Under the pieces are notes generated by a model. The model worked only from the letters and a program-made list of their open reading frames with translations, had not been told where the DNA came from and searched no databases. A stretch of 15,590 nt of DNA, taken from NCBI GenBank assembly GCA_016177345.1, contig JACOVM010000092.1:1-15590 (forward strand), given 5' to 3'. The position numbers and the translations under genes were made by a program. This DNA comes from Candidatus Woesearchaeota archaeon. GTDB taxonomy: Archaea > Nanobdellota > Nanobdellia > Woesearchaeales > UBA12501. Below are positions 6,087 through 13,541 of this stretch, piece after piece (position 1 is the first letter of the stretch; every line of letters begins with the position of its first letter).

Positions 6087-9000
6087 ATGACAAAAATCAA
6101 TACCTTAGTCCTGCACGGCTTTAAGTCGTTTGCCAAACGCACAGAGCTCGTCTTTGGAGACCAGTTTAATTGCGTTCTCGGCCCTAATGGGAGCGGGAAG
6201 TCGAACATTATTGATGCGCTCTGCTTTGTTCTAGGAAAAAGCTCGGCAAAAGCCTTGCGCAGCGAAAAATCTGCAAACCTTATCTATAACGGGGGCAAGA
6301 CCAAGCAGCCAGCAAAGTTTGGCGAGGTCTCTATTTTCTTTGATAACTCAGACAAGGAGTTCCCTACCGATGACAAAGAAGTGAAGGTAACAAGAATTGT
6401 TCGCCAAAATGGCAATAGCGTTTACAAAATCAATGATGAGGCCAGAACAAGGCAACAAGTTTTAGAGATGCTTTCCCTTGCCAGGATCGAGCCTGAAGGC
6501 CACAACATCATCCTTCAGGGAGATATAGTCCACTTTACGGAGATGCCGCCAGAAGAGCGCAGGCTTATCCTTGAAGAGATCTCCGGTGTTTCCGTCTACG
6601 AAGACAAAAAGCAGAAGGCGCTGCATGACCTTGAAAAAGTAGGAGAGCGCCTCAAGGAATGCGACATCATCCTCAAAGAGCGCCATTCCCGCCTCAATGA
6701 GCTGAAAAACGAGCGCGACCAAGCCGTGAAGCATAAGGACCTTCATGATAAGATCAAGAAAAACAAGGCGTCGCTCCTCTACCAGCAGGTTTCCAGAAAA
6801 ACAGATGAACAGAATGATTTCCAAGATAAAATCAAAAAAAGCAAAGAGCAGCAAGACGAAAAGCAGGGCGATATTAATAGCATCAAAAAGAAAATCCAGG
6901 ATTCACGAGACGAAATCAGCGAGATCAATAAAGAGATTGAAACAAAAGGCGAAAAAGACCAGGTTGCCATTCACAAGGAGGTTGAGAAGCTCAAGGTTGA
7001 TATTGCATCATCCATCAATCGCCAGGAATCCCTTGCTGTGGAAATGAAGAAAGTAGAGGAGCGCAAGCAGCAGCTTATCCTCAATAAAAAAGAGGTTGAG
7101 GAAAAAATAAAAGAGATTGAGCAGCAGTCAAAACAATTTCAGAATGATATCCATTCCCGGCAGAAAGAGCAGGACATGCTTCAAAGGAGAATAGAAGAAT
7201 TCCGCAAAAAGCACAGCTTGGACAATGCAGGAGATTTAGAAAAGAGCATTGACAAGCTGGACAAGGATGCGGAGGAGCTTCAAAAGAAAATCCAGGACCT
7301 TCGCGCCCAGCAGCAAGATGCCCTCCGGGAAAAAGACAAGCTTGAATTCCAGATCAAAACGATTGAAGACCGCGTTCTCAAAGTTCTTGAAGTAGAAAAG
7401 GAAAACAAGGCGCAGATCGATGAGCTCAAGCAGAAAAAAGCAGAGTTCAAAAAGCTGACCGTGGAATTGAGCCAGATGTTGAACAACGATGCCTCTCTCG
7501 CAGCACAGCTCACCAATGCGCGGCAGAGCCTGCTTCAGGCAACGGAAGACCTTTCCAGGCTCCGCGCAAAAAACATTTCTATTCAGGAAAGCCTCGGTGC
7601 CGATCTTGCCGTGCGCGAAATCCTGAACCAAAAAAAAGATATTTCCGGCATTTATGGAACAGTTGCTGAGCTCGGAGAAGTATCTTCCAAATACTCATTA
7701 GCGCTTGAAATTGCCGCAGGAACAAAGCTCAAAAGCATCGTCGTAAAAGATGACGCTGTTGCTGCCCAGTGCATTAAATATCTCAAGGACAGAAAGCTTG
7801 GCATTGCCACCTTCCTTCCCCTCAACAAGGTAAAGCCAGTTGCACCAAATAATGATGTTCTTGCGCTCAAAAAAACAGAGGGGGTGCATGGCCTTGCTAC
7901 TGACCTTGTTTCGTATGATCCAAAACTAAAAAATATATTCAGCTACGTGTTCGGCAATACCCTTGTTGTGGACAACATTAATGTTGCGCGACGCATCGGC
8001 GTCGGCAAGGCGAAAATGGTAACTATTGAGGGAGATCTTACTGAGCTTTCAGGCGCCATGCAGGGTGGCTATCGCCAGAAGCGCGCTGGCGTTGGCTTCC
8101 AGGATAAGGAGCTCGCTAAAGACATCGCCAGCCACGAAATTAAGCTTACTGACACCCAGCACATTATTTCCCGCTTAGAAAAAGAGAAGAGAGAAAGTGA
8201 GGATGCTATTGCCCGTTACCGAGAGCTCAAAGCAAGCCTTGAAGGAGATATTATCAAGATTGAGAAAAGCCTCCATCTTGATCATGGAGACCTTGAAGCA
8301 TCCAAAAAAGAGCAGAAAGAGCTTCAACAACAACTTGGAAAAATAGAAAAAACAATCCAAGATGTCCAGCAAAAAATTTCTGATGTGAACAGAGACCTTG
8401 CAACGAACAAAATCGAGCGGCAGAAGCTCCGCCAGCAAATCACCGATCTCCGCAATCCCATACTTCTCGCTGAATTGAATGCCTTTGAGGAGAAACGCCA
8501 GGACCTACGGTCAAAGATCGTTGAGAAGGAGACAGAAGTCAAAAACTTTGATGCCCAAGCCCAAAACATTCACCAGCCAGAAATAGAGAAGATTACAAAA
8601 ATCATCAAGCAGCACGAGAAAGAGCAGGATGACTTCAAAAAAGAGCTGGTCAGCCTTTCCAAGCGAATGGATGATATGAAGAAAGACCTCAAGCAGAAGG
8701 AAGAGCAGCAGCAAAAATTTCACGAACAATTCAAGGGCTTGTTCACCAAGCGGTCAAAGATCGAAGAAAACATCCAGTCTTATGACAAAAGACTAGAAGA
8801 AGCATATGATGTCCACCGCAAGGTTGAGCTGCGAACAAATGCGCTATCCTTAGAGCTTGCAAAGGTTACTGCAGAGTTCAATGCCTTCCAGGAAGAATAC
8901 AAGCAATACGAAGGGGTTGAGGTGTTTAAGACAAAATCAGAGGCAGACCTTCGAAAGGAAATTGGTATTTATGAGGGCGTGCTTACTAGAATGGGCAGCG

Positions 9001-9581
9001 TCAACATGAAGGCCCTTGAAATCTACGACACTGCTGAGCATGAATATCAGGAATTAGTCAAGAAAAAAGAAAAGCTTGGGCTCGAAAAAGAAGACATTTT
9101 ACTGCTCATGAACGAGATTGAGACAAAAAAGAAAGACCTGTTCATGACCGCCTTTGAGATTGTCAACAAGAACTTCCAAACCATCTTTGGGGCGCTCACG
9201 ACAAAAGGGGAAGCGTCGATCGTGCTCGAAAATCCAGAGCGGCCATTCGATGCTGGCGCCCTAATCAAAGTCAAGCTGACCAGCAACAAGTTTATGGACA
9301 TTAGGAGCTTGTCTGGCGGAGAAAAAACGCTGACAGCCCTTGCATTCATCTTTGCCATCCAAGAGCATGAGCCAGCATCATTCTACATCATGGACGAGGT
9401 TGATGCTGCGCTTGATAAACGAAATTCAGATAGGCTTGCAAAGCTGGTTAGAAAATACACTGAGAGGGCACAATATGTTGTCATCTCTCACAATGACGGA
9501 ATTATTTCTGAAGCAGACCGGCTCTACGGCATTGCCATGGACGAGCACGGCATCAGCTCAGTAACGAGCTTGAAGGTTTGA
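6087..9581 (+). CDS. smc: Chromosome partition protein SMC
   Basis: 1164 aa, the full length for an SMC ATPase, the coiled-coil motor that loops and condenses DNA. Order of domains: ATPase N-half with the opening GFKSF motif (11-15), Walker A GPNGSGKSN (32-40) and Q-loop ILQGD (142-146); a long heptad-rich coiled coil from about 170; a hinge at roughly 515-670 (ISGIYGTVAEL ... ELSGAMQGGY); the returning coiled coil; then the C-half with signature LSGGEK (1075-1080), Walker B FYIMDEVDAALD (1099-1110, catalytic E1104) and the switch histidine in VISHN (H1135). All catalytic residues are present. The start matches the normal SMC N-terminus; AGGTGG (6080-6085) is almost in contact with the ATG, unusually close for a Shine-Dalgarno. 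No scpA/scpB follows; the next gene is convergent. Confidence 0.97.
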   Translation: MTKINTLVLHGFKSFAKRTELVFGDQFNCVLGPNGSGKSNIIDALCFVLGKSSAKALRSEKSANLIYNGGKTKQPAKFGEVSIFFDNSDKEFPTDDKEVKVTRIVRQNGNSVYKINDEARTRQQVLEMLSLARIEPEGHNIILQGDIVHFTEMPPEERRLILEEISGVSVYEDKKQKALHDLEKVGERLKECDIILKERHSRLNELKNERDQAVKHKDLHDKIKKNKASLLYQQVSRKTDEQNDFQDKIKKSKEQQDEKQGDINSIKKKIQDSRDEISEINKEIETKGEKDQVAIHKEVEKLKVDIASSINRQESLAVEMKKVEERKQQLILNKKEVEEKIKEIEQQSKQFQNDIHSRQKEQDMLQRRIEEFRKKHSLDNAGDLEKSIDKLDKDAEELQKKIQDLRAQQQDALREKDKLEFQIKTIEDRVLKVLEVEKENKAQIDELKQKKAEFKKLTVELSQMLNNDASLAAQLTNARQSLLQATEDLSRLRAKNISIQESLGADLAVREILNQKKDISGIYGTVAELGEVSSKYSLALEIAAGTKLKSIVVKDDAVAAQCIKYLKDRKLGIATFLPLNKVKPVAPNNDVLALKKTEGVHGLATDLVSYDPKLKNIFSYVFGNTLVVDNINVARRIGVGKAKMVTIEGDLTELSGAMQGGYRQKRAGVGFQDKELAKDIASHEIKLTDTQHIISRLEKEKRESEDAIARYRELKASLEGDIIKIEKSLHLDHGDLEASKKEQKELQQQLGKIEKTIQDVQQKISDVNRDLATNKIERQKLRQQITDLRNPILLAELNAFEEKRQDLRSKIVEKETEVKNFDAQAQNIHQPEIEKITKIIKQHEKEQDDFKKELVSLSKRMDDMKKDLKQKEEQQQKFHEQFKGLFTKRSKIEENIQSYDKRLEEAYDVHRKVELRTNALSLELAKVTAEFNAFQEEYKQYEGVEVFKTKSEADLRKEIGIYEGVLTRMGSVNMKALEIYDTAEHEYQELVKKKEKLGLEKEDILLLMNEIETKKKDLFMTAFEIVNKNFQTIFGALTTKGEASIVLENPERPFDAGALIKVKLTSNKFMDIRSLSGGEKTLTALAFIFAIQEHEPASFYIMDEVDAALDKRNSDRLAKLVRKYTERAQYVVISHNDGIISEADRLYGIAMDEHGISSVTSLKV

Positions 9582-9624
9582 TGCGGTTGATAGACAAGTA
9601 GGTTTGGTAGATGAGTGTGGTTGA

Positions 9625-9642
9625 TAATTTTCTGAAAAATTA
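9625..9642. terminator. Hairpin between convergent smc and the 185-aa gene
   Basis: TAATTTT (9625-9631) and AAAATTA (9636-9642) form a 7-bp stem with a CTGA loop. Being symmetrical and A/T-rich, it could end transcription from either side of this convergent junction. The stem is weak. Confidence 0.3.
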
Positions 9643-9666
9643 AGCATACCGTCCAATATATTCCAT

Positions 9667-10224
9667 CTAACAGTTACACAGGTATTTTAGAATCTGCGGT
9701 GGCATGCCATACTGAAGGCAATCGTCTCGAATAGCACGAACCATCGTCATCTTTGGAAGAACAGCAGCTAATAGCTCTATTCCACTCTTACTATTGGGGT
9801 TACCCTCCTGAAGGCTGCTAGCGGAGAGCTGTTCTGGCCTTTTCCCTCGTTGTCGGTAATAAAGATGATCAGTTAATTGCAGGAATACAGGGTAGCCCAG
9901 GGGTGTTAGCTGGACATTAACAACAGGCAGCTGAACAATTCCGTCCCCATCTGGTACTGCAGCAGCATACTCTCGCCGAATAGTAAGTACGCTTGCGTCA
10001 GTGTAAAATGTAGAACGCATCAGTTCTTCCCCTTTATAGTCAGGGGTGAGTTCTCTGACGCTTGACCCTGCTTTGATAATGAGGCCTTTCACTTGCAGTA
10101 TCGCTTCTTTCATCGCCTGATTAGGTGTAAGGTCCCAAAAGGAGTCATCAGTAACGATGCCTGGAAAAAAATCTACAAAGATCCGGCTAATGTCCTCTTG
10201 TTCAGATGCTTCGTTTGCTGCCAT
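9667..10224 (-). CDS. Unrecognised 185-aa protein
   Basis: I do not recognise this protein. It is soluble-looking, with no signal peptide or membrane span. The middle (about 80-125) reads as alternating beta strands: a TLRREYAAA-like strand (TIRREYAAA), IVQLPVVNVQLTPLG, then YPVFLQLTDHLYYRQRGKRPEQL. The C-terminus is helical and ends with CNC after two earlier cysteines would have been expected for a metal site, so a zinc site is not supported. The ATG at 10224 is preceded on the minus strand by a TATA-like GCTTAAATACC (about 10256-10266), giving a short leader and supporting both start and expression as a single gene. It is separated by about 119 nt from the upstream minus-strand membrane-protein gene and is convergent with smc. 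That it is a real gene is likely; function is unknown. Confidence 0.7.
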   Translation of the reverse strand: MAANEASEQEDISRIFVDFFPGIVTDDSFWDLTPNQAMKEAILQVKGLIIKAGSSVRELTPDYKGEELMRSTFYTDASVLTIRREYAAAVPDGDGIVQLPVVNVQLTPLGYPVFLQLTDHLYYRQRGKRPEQLSASSLQEGNPNSKSGIELLAAVLPKMTMVRAIRDDCLQYGMPPQILKYLCNC

Positions 10225-10255
10225 GGTGCTGAAATATCGCCGAAAGATTTGTTGT

Positions 10256-10266
10256 GGTATTTAAGC
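10256..10266 (-). promoter_or_regulatory. TATA box of the 185-aa gene
   Basis: On the minus strand the sequence reads CTTAAATACC, about 37 nt before the ATG at 10224, predicting a leader of around ten bases. Confidence 0.35.
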
Positions 10267-10343
10267 TTTATGCAAGCGTTGTTACACGCTGTTATATTAT
10301 ACCAAAAAGACATCAGTATACTAAAGAGATATCCGCCAGGTAA

Positions 10344-10757
10344 TCACGCAAAAACACTAAACAGAACTCTCATTGTTATCGTCAGCAAAAGCCAGTACGT
10401 TGCGTGCAGTAGGCAGATATGGCCCATCACGTTCCCAATATTCTTAGAGTAATCCCAATACCTCCTTCCAAGGATATGGACGCAAAACAAGCCAGAAAGA
10501 AACTCAAAGAGGAGGATCATTGGCCATGTTAGGAGTACGTGCATTAACCAGGAGCCTGGAAGATATTGGAAAGACAAGACCATGATGAGCCCGCCAATGC
10601 CATACGATGGGGCGAAGAATGGAAAATATGTTCCCCGAGTGTATCGCTTGGCTTCGAGTGATCTATATCCAGTATCAATTCCCCAGCCAAGCAAGCCAAA
10701 GAGCACAAACAAGGCAATGTAGTTGTTTGCGTTGGAGAGAAAGGGAATCTGCATCAT
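10344..10757 (-). CDS. CmpB-family membrane protein (putative ABC transporter permease family)
   Basis: 137 aa, four predicted membrane helices. It has the hallmarks of the PF06541 family (named ABC_trans_CmpB / putative ABC-transporter permease, but without proven transport): FGLLGWGIDTGYRS near the N-terminus, a PSYGIGGL loop, and the FEFLSGLFCVHILGRRYWDYS segment followed by GHICLLHATYW. The W-DYS and G-ICL positions are the most typical. I place the start at ATG 10757, one base after the stop of the glycosyltransferase gene; ATG 10754 is equally possible. An upstream extension to a GTG at 10799 would overlap that gene by about 40 nt and is not needed. No ATP-binding partner is next to it. 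Gene order suggests translation coupled to the glycosyltransferase; a role in handling its lipid substrate is only a guess. Confidence 0.8.
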   Translation of the reverse strand: MMQIPFLSNANNYIALFVLFGLLGWGIDTGYRSLEAKRYTRGTYFPFFAPSYGIGGLIMVLSFQYLPGSWLMHVLLTWPMILLFEFLSGLFCVHILGRRYWDYSKNIGNVMGHICLLHATYWLLLTITMRVLFSVFA

Positions 10758-10758
10758 C

Positions 10759-11976
10759 TCACGCCCGCAGCACGTCATCAATCTCCTGGCATAGCCCATG
10801 GATGGTTTTCTTCCAGGAGTATCGGTGCAGCACGGTTGCTCTTGCTGCTAACCCGATAGTGGCGCGGGCATGTTCTGTTTCGATCAATTGCGCAAGCTTC
10901 CTTGCTAATTGCTGGGCATCTCCTATTGGAAAAAAATAGCCGTTTTTTCCGTCAGTAATATATTCTTTGATGTGGCCAACATTCGTGGAGACAACCGGGA
11001 GGCCGCAGCTCATCGCCTCTAATGTGGAAAGTGATGAAGTCTCGGTATGGCTCGGCATGACGTAGATGTCCATTGCTTGAAGGTAGCGATGAATGTCATT
11101 CGTGTGAGGAACGTGGATAACATCATCAAGGGCTGAAAAGACCTCTCGTAGAGGAATTCCCCGGCCAATAATCAAGAGCTTGAGGTTCATGTATCTCTCT
11201 TTGAGCTTTCGAAATGCAGTGTATAATGTTGGTAAGTCCTTTTCTCGTGCAACCCTTCCACTAAATCCAATAATGACATCATCAGGGTGAATATGGACTG
11301 CCTGTTTTGCCCGCGCCTTATCTGAGGGAGGAACAAAATAGTCAGTATTTACCCCAAGATGAACAGTGTGCTTTCTCGCAGCAACTCCGATCTCGTCTAA
11401 TTTGTCTGCCGTGTCCTTCGATGGAACAAGAAGAAGGTCTGGCTTGTTGTACATCCAGCGGCAAAACCATTTTGCTGCAACTTCAAGCAGCTTTTTGCAT
11501 TGGTTGACGCTTTTTGGCACAAGCTCCCATTCAGTGGAATGGATATACGTGATGAGTGGCTTCTTCATTTTTTTTGCGCATCGTATCGCTGTCACCCCAA
11601 TGGGGCCCAGAGTTTGAGTAAACACGCCATCACTTATGCTTACTACGCGTTGCACCTTCTTTGTTGAAAAAGCTGGAACCTGGTAATCCCCAAATCTCCT
11701 CTTTGTTAATGGGAGATAAATAATGTGCACTCCCGCAATAGGGTGTTTCTCTCCTGGAAAGTCTGGAACGATAAGCGTGATCGTGTATTTTTTGGACAAG
11801 TCGGGAAGCACTTCAGAAAGAAAGCGTGCAATGCCATCCCATCTTGGAAGATAGCAGTCGCTAGCGATGAGGAGCTTTTTTTTGATTTCGTTGGTTTCCT
11901 GAACCGCTCTTTCTTCCTTACTATCTCTTTTAGCCTCTCCTTTCTCTTTTTTTATTTCTTTTTTTAGCTCTGCCAT
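10759..11976 (-). CDS. GT4-family glycosyltransferase
   Basis: 405 aa. Retaining GT-B glycosyltransferase that would move a sugar from an NDP- or lipid-linked donor onto a lipid or glycan at the inner membrane face. The N-terminal Rossmann half starts at KLLIASDCYLPRWDGIARFL (34-53). The C-terminal half has the donor-binding IGFSGRVAREKD (236-247, R241 and K246) and the EX7E motif in SHTETSSLSTLEAMSCGLPVV (E312 and E320), followed by GYFFP-GD. The first ~32 residues are a lysine/glutamate-rich extension not normal for the family. It is probably genuine because TGAGGA (11984-11989) gives a Shine-Dalgarno 7 nt before the ATG. It lies between the deacetylase (66 nt upstream) and the CmpB-like gene (1 nt downstream). 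The PIG-L plus GT4 pairing resembles GlcNAc-lipid deacetylation then mannosyl transfer; exact sugar and acceptor cannot be told. Confidence 0.93.
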   Translation of the reverse strand: MAELKKEIKKEKGEAKRDSKEERAVQETNEIKKKLLIASDCYLPRWDGIARFLSEVLPDLSKKYTITLIVPDFPGEKHPIAGVHIIYLPLTKRRFGDYQVPAFSTKKVQRVVSISDGVFTQTLGPIGVTAIRCAKKMKKPLITYIHSTEWELVPKSVNQCKKLLEVAAKWFCRWMYNKPDLLLVPSKDTADKLDEIGVAARKHTVHLGVNTDYFVPPSDKARAKQAVHIHPDDVIIGFSGRVAREKDLPTLYTAFRKLKERYMNLKLLIIGRGIPLREVFSALDDVIHVPHTNDIHRYLQAMDIYVMPSHTETSSLSTLEAMSCGLPVVSTNVGHIKEYITDGKNGYFFPIGDAQQLARKLAQLIETEHARATIGLAARATVLHRYSWKKTIHGLCQEIDDVLRA

Positions 11977-12042
11977 CGGTATGTCCTCAGTACACCCTCA
12001 TTGGATTTTTTCTTCTTTTAATTATCTCAATCATTCTATTTA

Positions 12043-12702
12043 TTATCTCATCTTGTAGAATACTTCACCATATTTTACCTTGTTCTTTCGCCCGTTGCTG
12101 ATGGCCTTCCAATAAATGCTCCATTTCAGGGAGAGCATGGCCAGCCTCTGGCTTCGAAAGCATTTGAGCGCCTTCAGTTTTGTCTTGAACGTGTCGGAAA
12201 TATCAACAACCACCTTTGGAACGTCGCGCTTTGAAATATTCACCGGGTTCCATACCTCAAAAGAGTAAAGGTCTCCGGTGTATTTTGTTTCTTCACAGAA
12301 CTGGTCCACTAAACTAAATACTATACTGTGGTCTGGAAGAGGGTCGTCAACAGCATGGGTGTATATTTTTGTTGGCTTGTATTTTTTGAAAAGTTCCTTG
12401 AGTTTTTCTTTCATGTTTTTTTCTTCAAACTCCTCCTTGAACTTACCCTCAGAAAGCCCTAGAAAAATGGTGTCTTTTGCCCCAATAACCGTTGATGCCA
12501 TTTCTGACTCTGCTTTTCGCAAGGAGGCAATGTAATACGGCTTAAGCCAGGGGTGGGACATTTCGCCGTATGAAAAGATAACAATGCTCACTGCCTTCCC
12601 CTCTTTTGCATATTTTGCTATGGTCCCCCCGCAGCCCAGGATTTGGTCGTCGGAATGGGCGCATAACACAAGAACAGACTCTTTCACTCCAGTATTTACC
12701 AT
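12043..12702 (-). CDS. PIG-L/LmbE-family N-deacetylase
   Basis: 219 aa, the usual size for zinc-dependent LmbE/PIG-L deacetylases, which remove acetyl from GlcNAc on lipids or small molecules. The first zinc/catalytic motif is CAHSDDQILGCGGTI (14-28): H16, D18 and D19 are kept, but the family consensus AHPDDE is changed to S at 17 and Q at 20. The downstream ligand region is THAVDDPLPDHSIV (115-128), with the zinc histidine H125 in the PDH motif. The LRKAESEMA segment (61-69) is the normal R--E---A helix. No membrane span. The ATG at 12702 lies right after a TATA box, and GAGGT (about 12709-12713) is upstream. First gene of a likely deacetylase/GT4/CmpB operon. Confidence 0.92.
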   Translation of the reverse strand: MVNTGVKESVLVLCAHSDDQILGCGGTIAKYAKEGKAVSIVIFSYGEMSHPWLKPYYIASLRKAESEMASTVIGAKDTIFLGLSEGKFKEEFEEKNMKEKLKELFKKYKPTKIYTHAVDDPLPDHSIVFSLVDQFCEETKYTGDLYSFEVWNPVNISKRDVPKVVVDISDTFKTKLKALKCFRSQRLAMLSLKWSIYWKAISNGRKNKVKYGEVFYKMR

Positions 12703-12724
12703 GCGTTTCTACCTCGGGCAGAGT

Positions 12725-12734
12725 GTTTATATAG
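12725..12734 (-). promoter_or_regulatory. TATA box of the deacetylase operon
   Basis: On the minus strand the sequence reads CTATATAAAC, centred about 27 nt before the ATG at 12702. The transcript would be leaderless or nearly so. Confidence 0.55.
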
Positions 12735-12765
12735 TTTGCCATGGGCTTGCTGAACTGTTTAGTTA

Positions 12766-12775
12766 ACTTTAAAAA
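12766..12775 (+). promoter_or_regulatory. TATA box of tRNA-Gly
   Basis: ACTTTAAAAA is centred about 29 nt before the tRNA 5' end, the normal position for an archaeal tRNA promoter. It lies back to back with the deacetylase promoter. Confidence 0.55.
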
Positions 12776-12799
12776 GAAACTGCTGTTCCATGCCGTTGC

Positions 12800-12900
12800 G
12801 CGCCGGTAGTCTAATGGTTATGATTCCGGCCTTCCAAGAGAACAGGAAGGGCTGTTATCGAAGCGAGCCGGTGGTCCGGGTTCGAATCCCGGCCGGCGCA
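12800..12900 (+). tRNA. tRNA-Gly (UCC) with a 29-nt intron
   Basis: Acceptor stem GCGCCGG (12800-12806) pairs fully with CCGGCGC (12893-12899), with discriminator A at 12900 and no encoded CCA. The anticodon stem CCGGC (12826-12830) pairs with GCCGG (12867-12871) only after an intron is removed. The loop then reads CTTCCAA, anticodon TCC at 12833-12835, decoding GGA. The T arm is CCGGG-TTCGAAT-CCCGG (12876-12892). The D stem is short, with G-U, U-A and C-G pairs. All supporting pairs can be read directly. Confidence 0.96.
12837..12865 (+). other. tRNA-Gly intron, position 37/38, bulge-helix-bulge
   Basis: CTTC (12831-12834) pairs with GAAG (12860-12863) as the central four-base helix. The 3-nt bulges are CA|A (12835-12837) and CG|A (12864-12866), cut after the second base by the archaeal splicing endonuclease. 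The inner stem GAGAACAG (12838-12845) pairs with CTGTTATC (12852-12859) except for one G-A mismatch, closing a six-base loop. Confidence 0.93.
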
Positions 12901-12975
12901 ATTTCTTGGCAAATACCCCATCAGGAACCAACAACACAGTATCTGATGAGTGGGGCTGAGCGAAGCGAATGCCCA

Positions 12976-13035
12976 CAGTAGCTTTTTCTCCCTCATTGCA
13001 CAACTATATTGTACTATCGGGAGAAAAAGCTACTG
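12976..13035. repeat. 17-bp perfect inverted repeat (hairpin)
   Basis: CAGTAGCTTTTTCTCCC (12976-12992) is the exact reverse complement of GGGAGAAAAAGCTACTG (13019-13035). The 26-nt loop contains ACAA/TTGT arms that could extend the fold. CTTTTT follows directly at 13036-13040, so in RNA it could terminate transcription running on from the tRNA. It could equally be a small mobile-element remnant. Confidence 0.85.
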
Positions 13036-13164
13036 CTTTTTAAGAAAATTCTTGCATCGTCACAACTAGCCAGACGTGTAGCTAGAGGCTCCTCACTACG
13101 CTCGGAGCCCCCAAATCGTTATGACAGCTCGAAGTTTTGTGCAGGTCCCTGGAATCATGCTTTT

Positions 13165-13265
13165 GCGCTGCGAAGATACAACAGGGAGGGGTATGCGCAA
13201 AACTCGCCCTCAGGGTTTACACACAGTACTGGATACTGAAACAGGAGCGATGCGAATTTTGGCTC
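13165..13265. repeat. Imperfect ~100-bp direct repeat, copy A
   Basis: This copy runs from GCGCTGCGAAG to TTTTGGCTC. It aligns with 13324-13423 over its full length with blocks such as CTGCG, ACAGGGAG, CGCAAAACTC and CTGAAACAG preserved. One base is inserted near 13216-13240 relative to copy B, which breaks any shared reading frame. Confidence 0.75.
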
Positions 13266-13323
13266 AGAACCACAAAAGTAATGGCGAACACGAGATTTAT
13301 GCCCGCCCTCGCGTCAAGCCATT

Positions 13324-13423
13324 GTGCTGCGGAGGTACGACAGGGAGAGGTCCACGCAAAACTCACCTTCAGTGGTATACCTTGTATAGGATGCTGAAAC
13401 AGAAGAGATACAAGTTTTGGACC
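13324..13423. repeat. Imperfect ~100-bp direct repeat, copy B
   Basis: This copy runs from GTGCTGCGGAG to TTTTGGACC, starting 159 bp after copy A. Differences from copy A are spread across all codon positions of the best open frame, which argues for a non-coding repeat rather than a conserved peptide repeat. Confidence 0.75.
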
Positions 13424-13467
13424 TAAACAAAGTTTAGGCACGGCGGCGCCAAAAATCTGTGTTTTTT
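13422..13467 (+). terminator. Small hairpin and T tract at the end of the repeat region
   Basis: CCTAAAC (13422-13428) and GTTTAGG (13432-13438) form a perfect 7-bp stem with an AAA loop, followed after a GC-rich stretch by TTTTTT (13462-13467). This resembles a transcription end for whatever is made from the repeat region. Confidence 0.35.
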
Positions 13468-13531
13468 AGTCAAAAGCAACATTTTACAACTAAAAGAGAA
13501 GAAATTTTCTACTAAGTCTCAACGGCACAAA

Positions 13532-13541
13532 CTTTATATAG
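13532..13541 (+). promoter_or_regulatory. TATA box of the four-helix membrane protein gene
   Basis: CTTTATATAG is centred about 26 nt before the ATG at 13563, predicting a leaderless or nearly leaderless transcript. Confidence 0.6.

Noticed and set aside
6462..8729. Several leucine/phenylalanine-rich minus-strand frames within smc.
   Set aside because: They are antisense shadows of the lysine- and glutamate-rich coiled coil; smc is intact in its own frame.
10759..10799. GTG 10799 as start of the CmpB-like gene.
   Set aside because: It would overlap the glycosyltransferase end by about 40 nt and add a tail unlike the family; ATG 10757 directly follows the upstream stop.
12790..13003. Open frames of about 60 aa on both strands across the tRNA, including minus-strand frames with GFEPG-like words.
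   Set aside because: They are reading frames across or antisense to the tRNA-Gly and its intron, a well-known source of false proteins.
13121..13426. A 101-aa open frame with an internal peptide repeat.
   Set aside because: The peptide repeat only reflects the DNA direct repeat. A one-base indel puts the halves out of frame, substitutions are not biased to silent positions, and no promoter or Shine-Dalgarno is seen.
12901..13440. RNase P RNA, SRP RNA or a box C/D RNA in the gene-free stretch.
   Set aside because: A TGATGA followed by CTGA occurs near 12943-12958, but the spacing is too short for a guide RNA, and I see none of the conserved cores of RNase P or SRP RNA.
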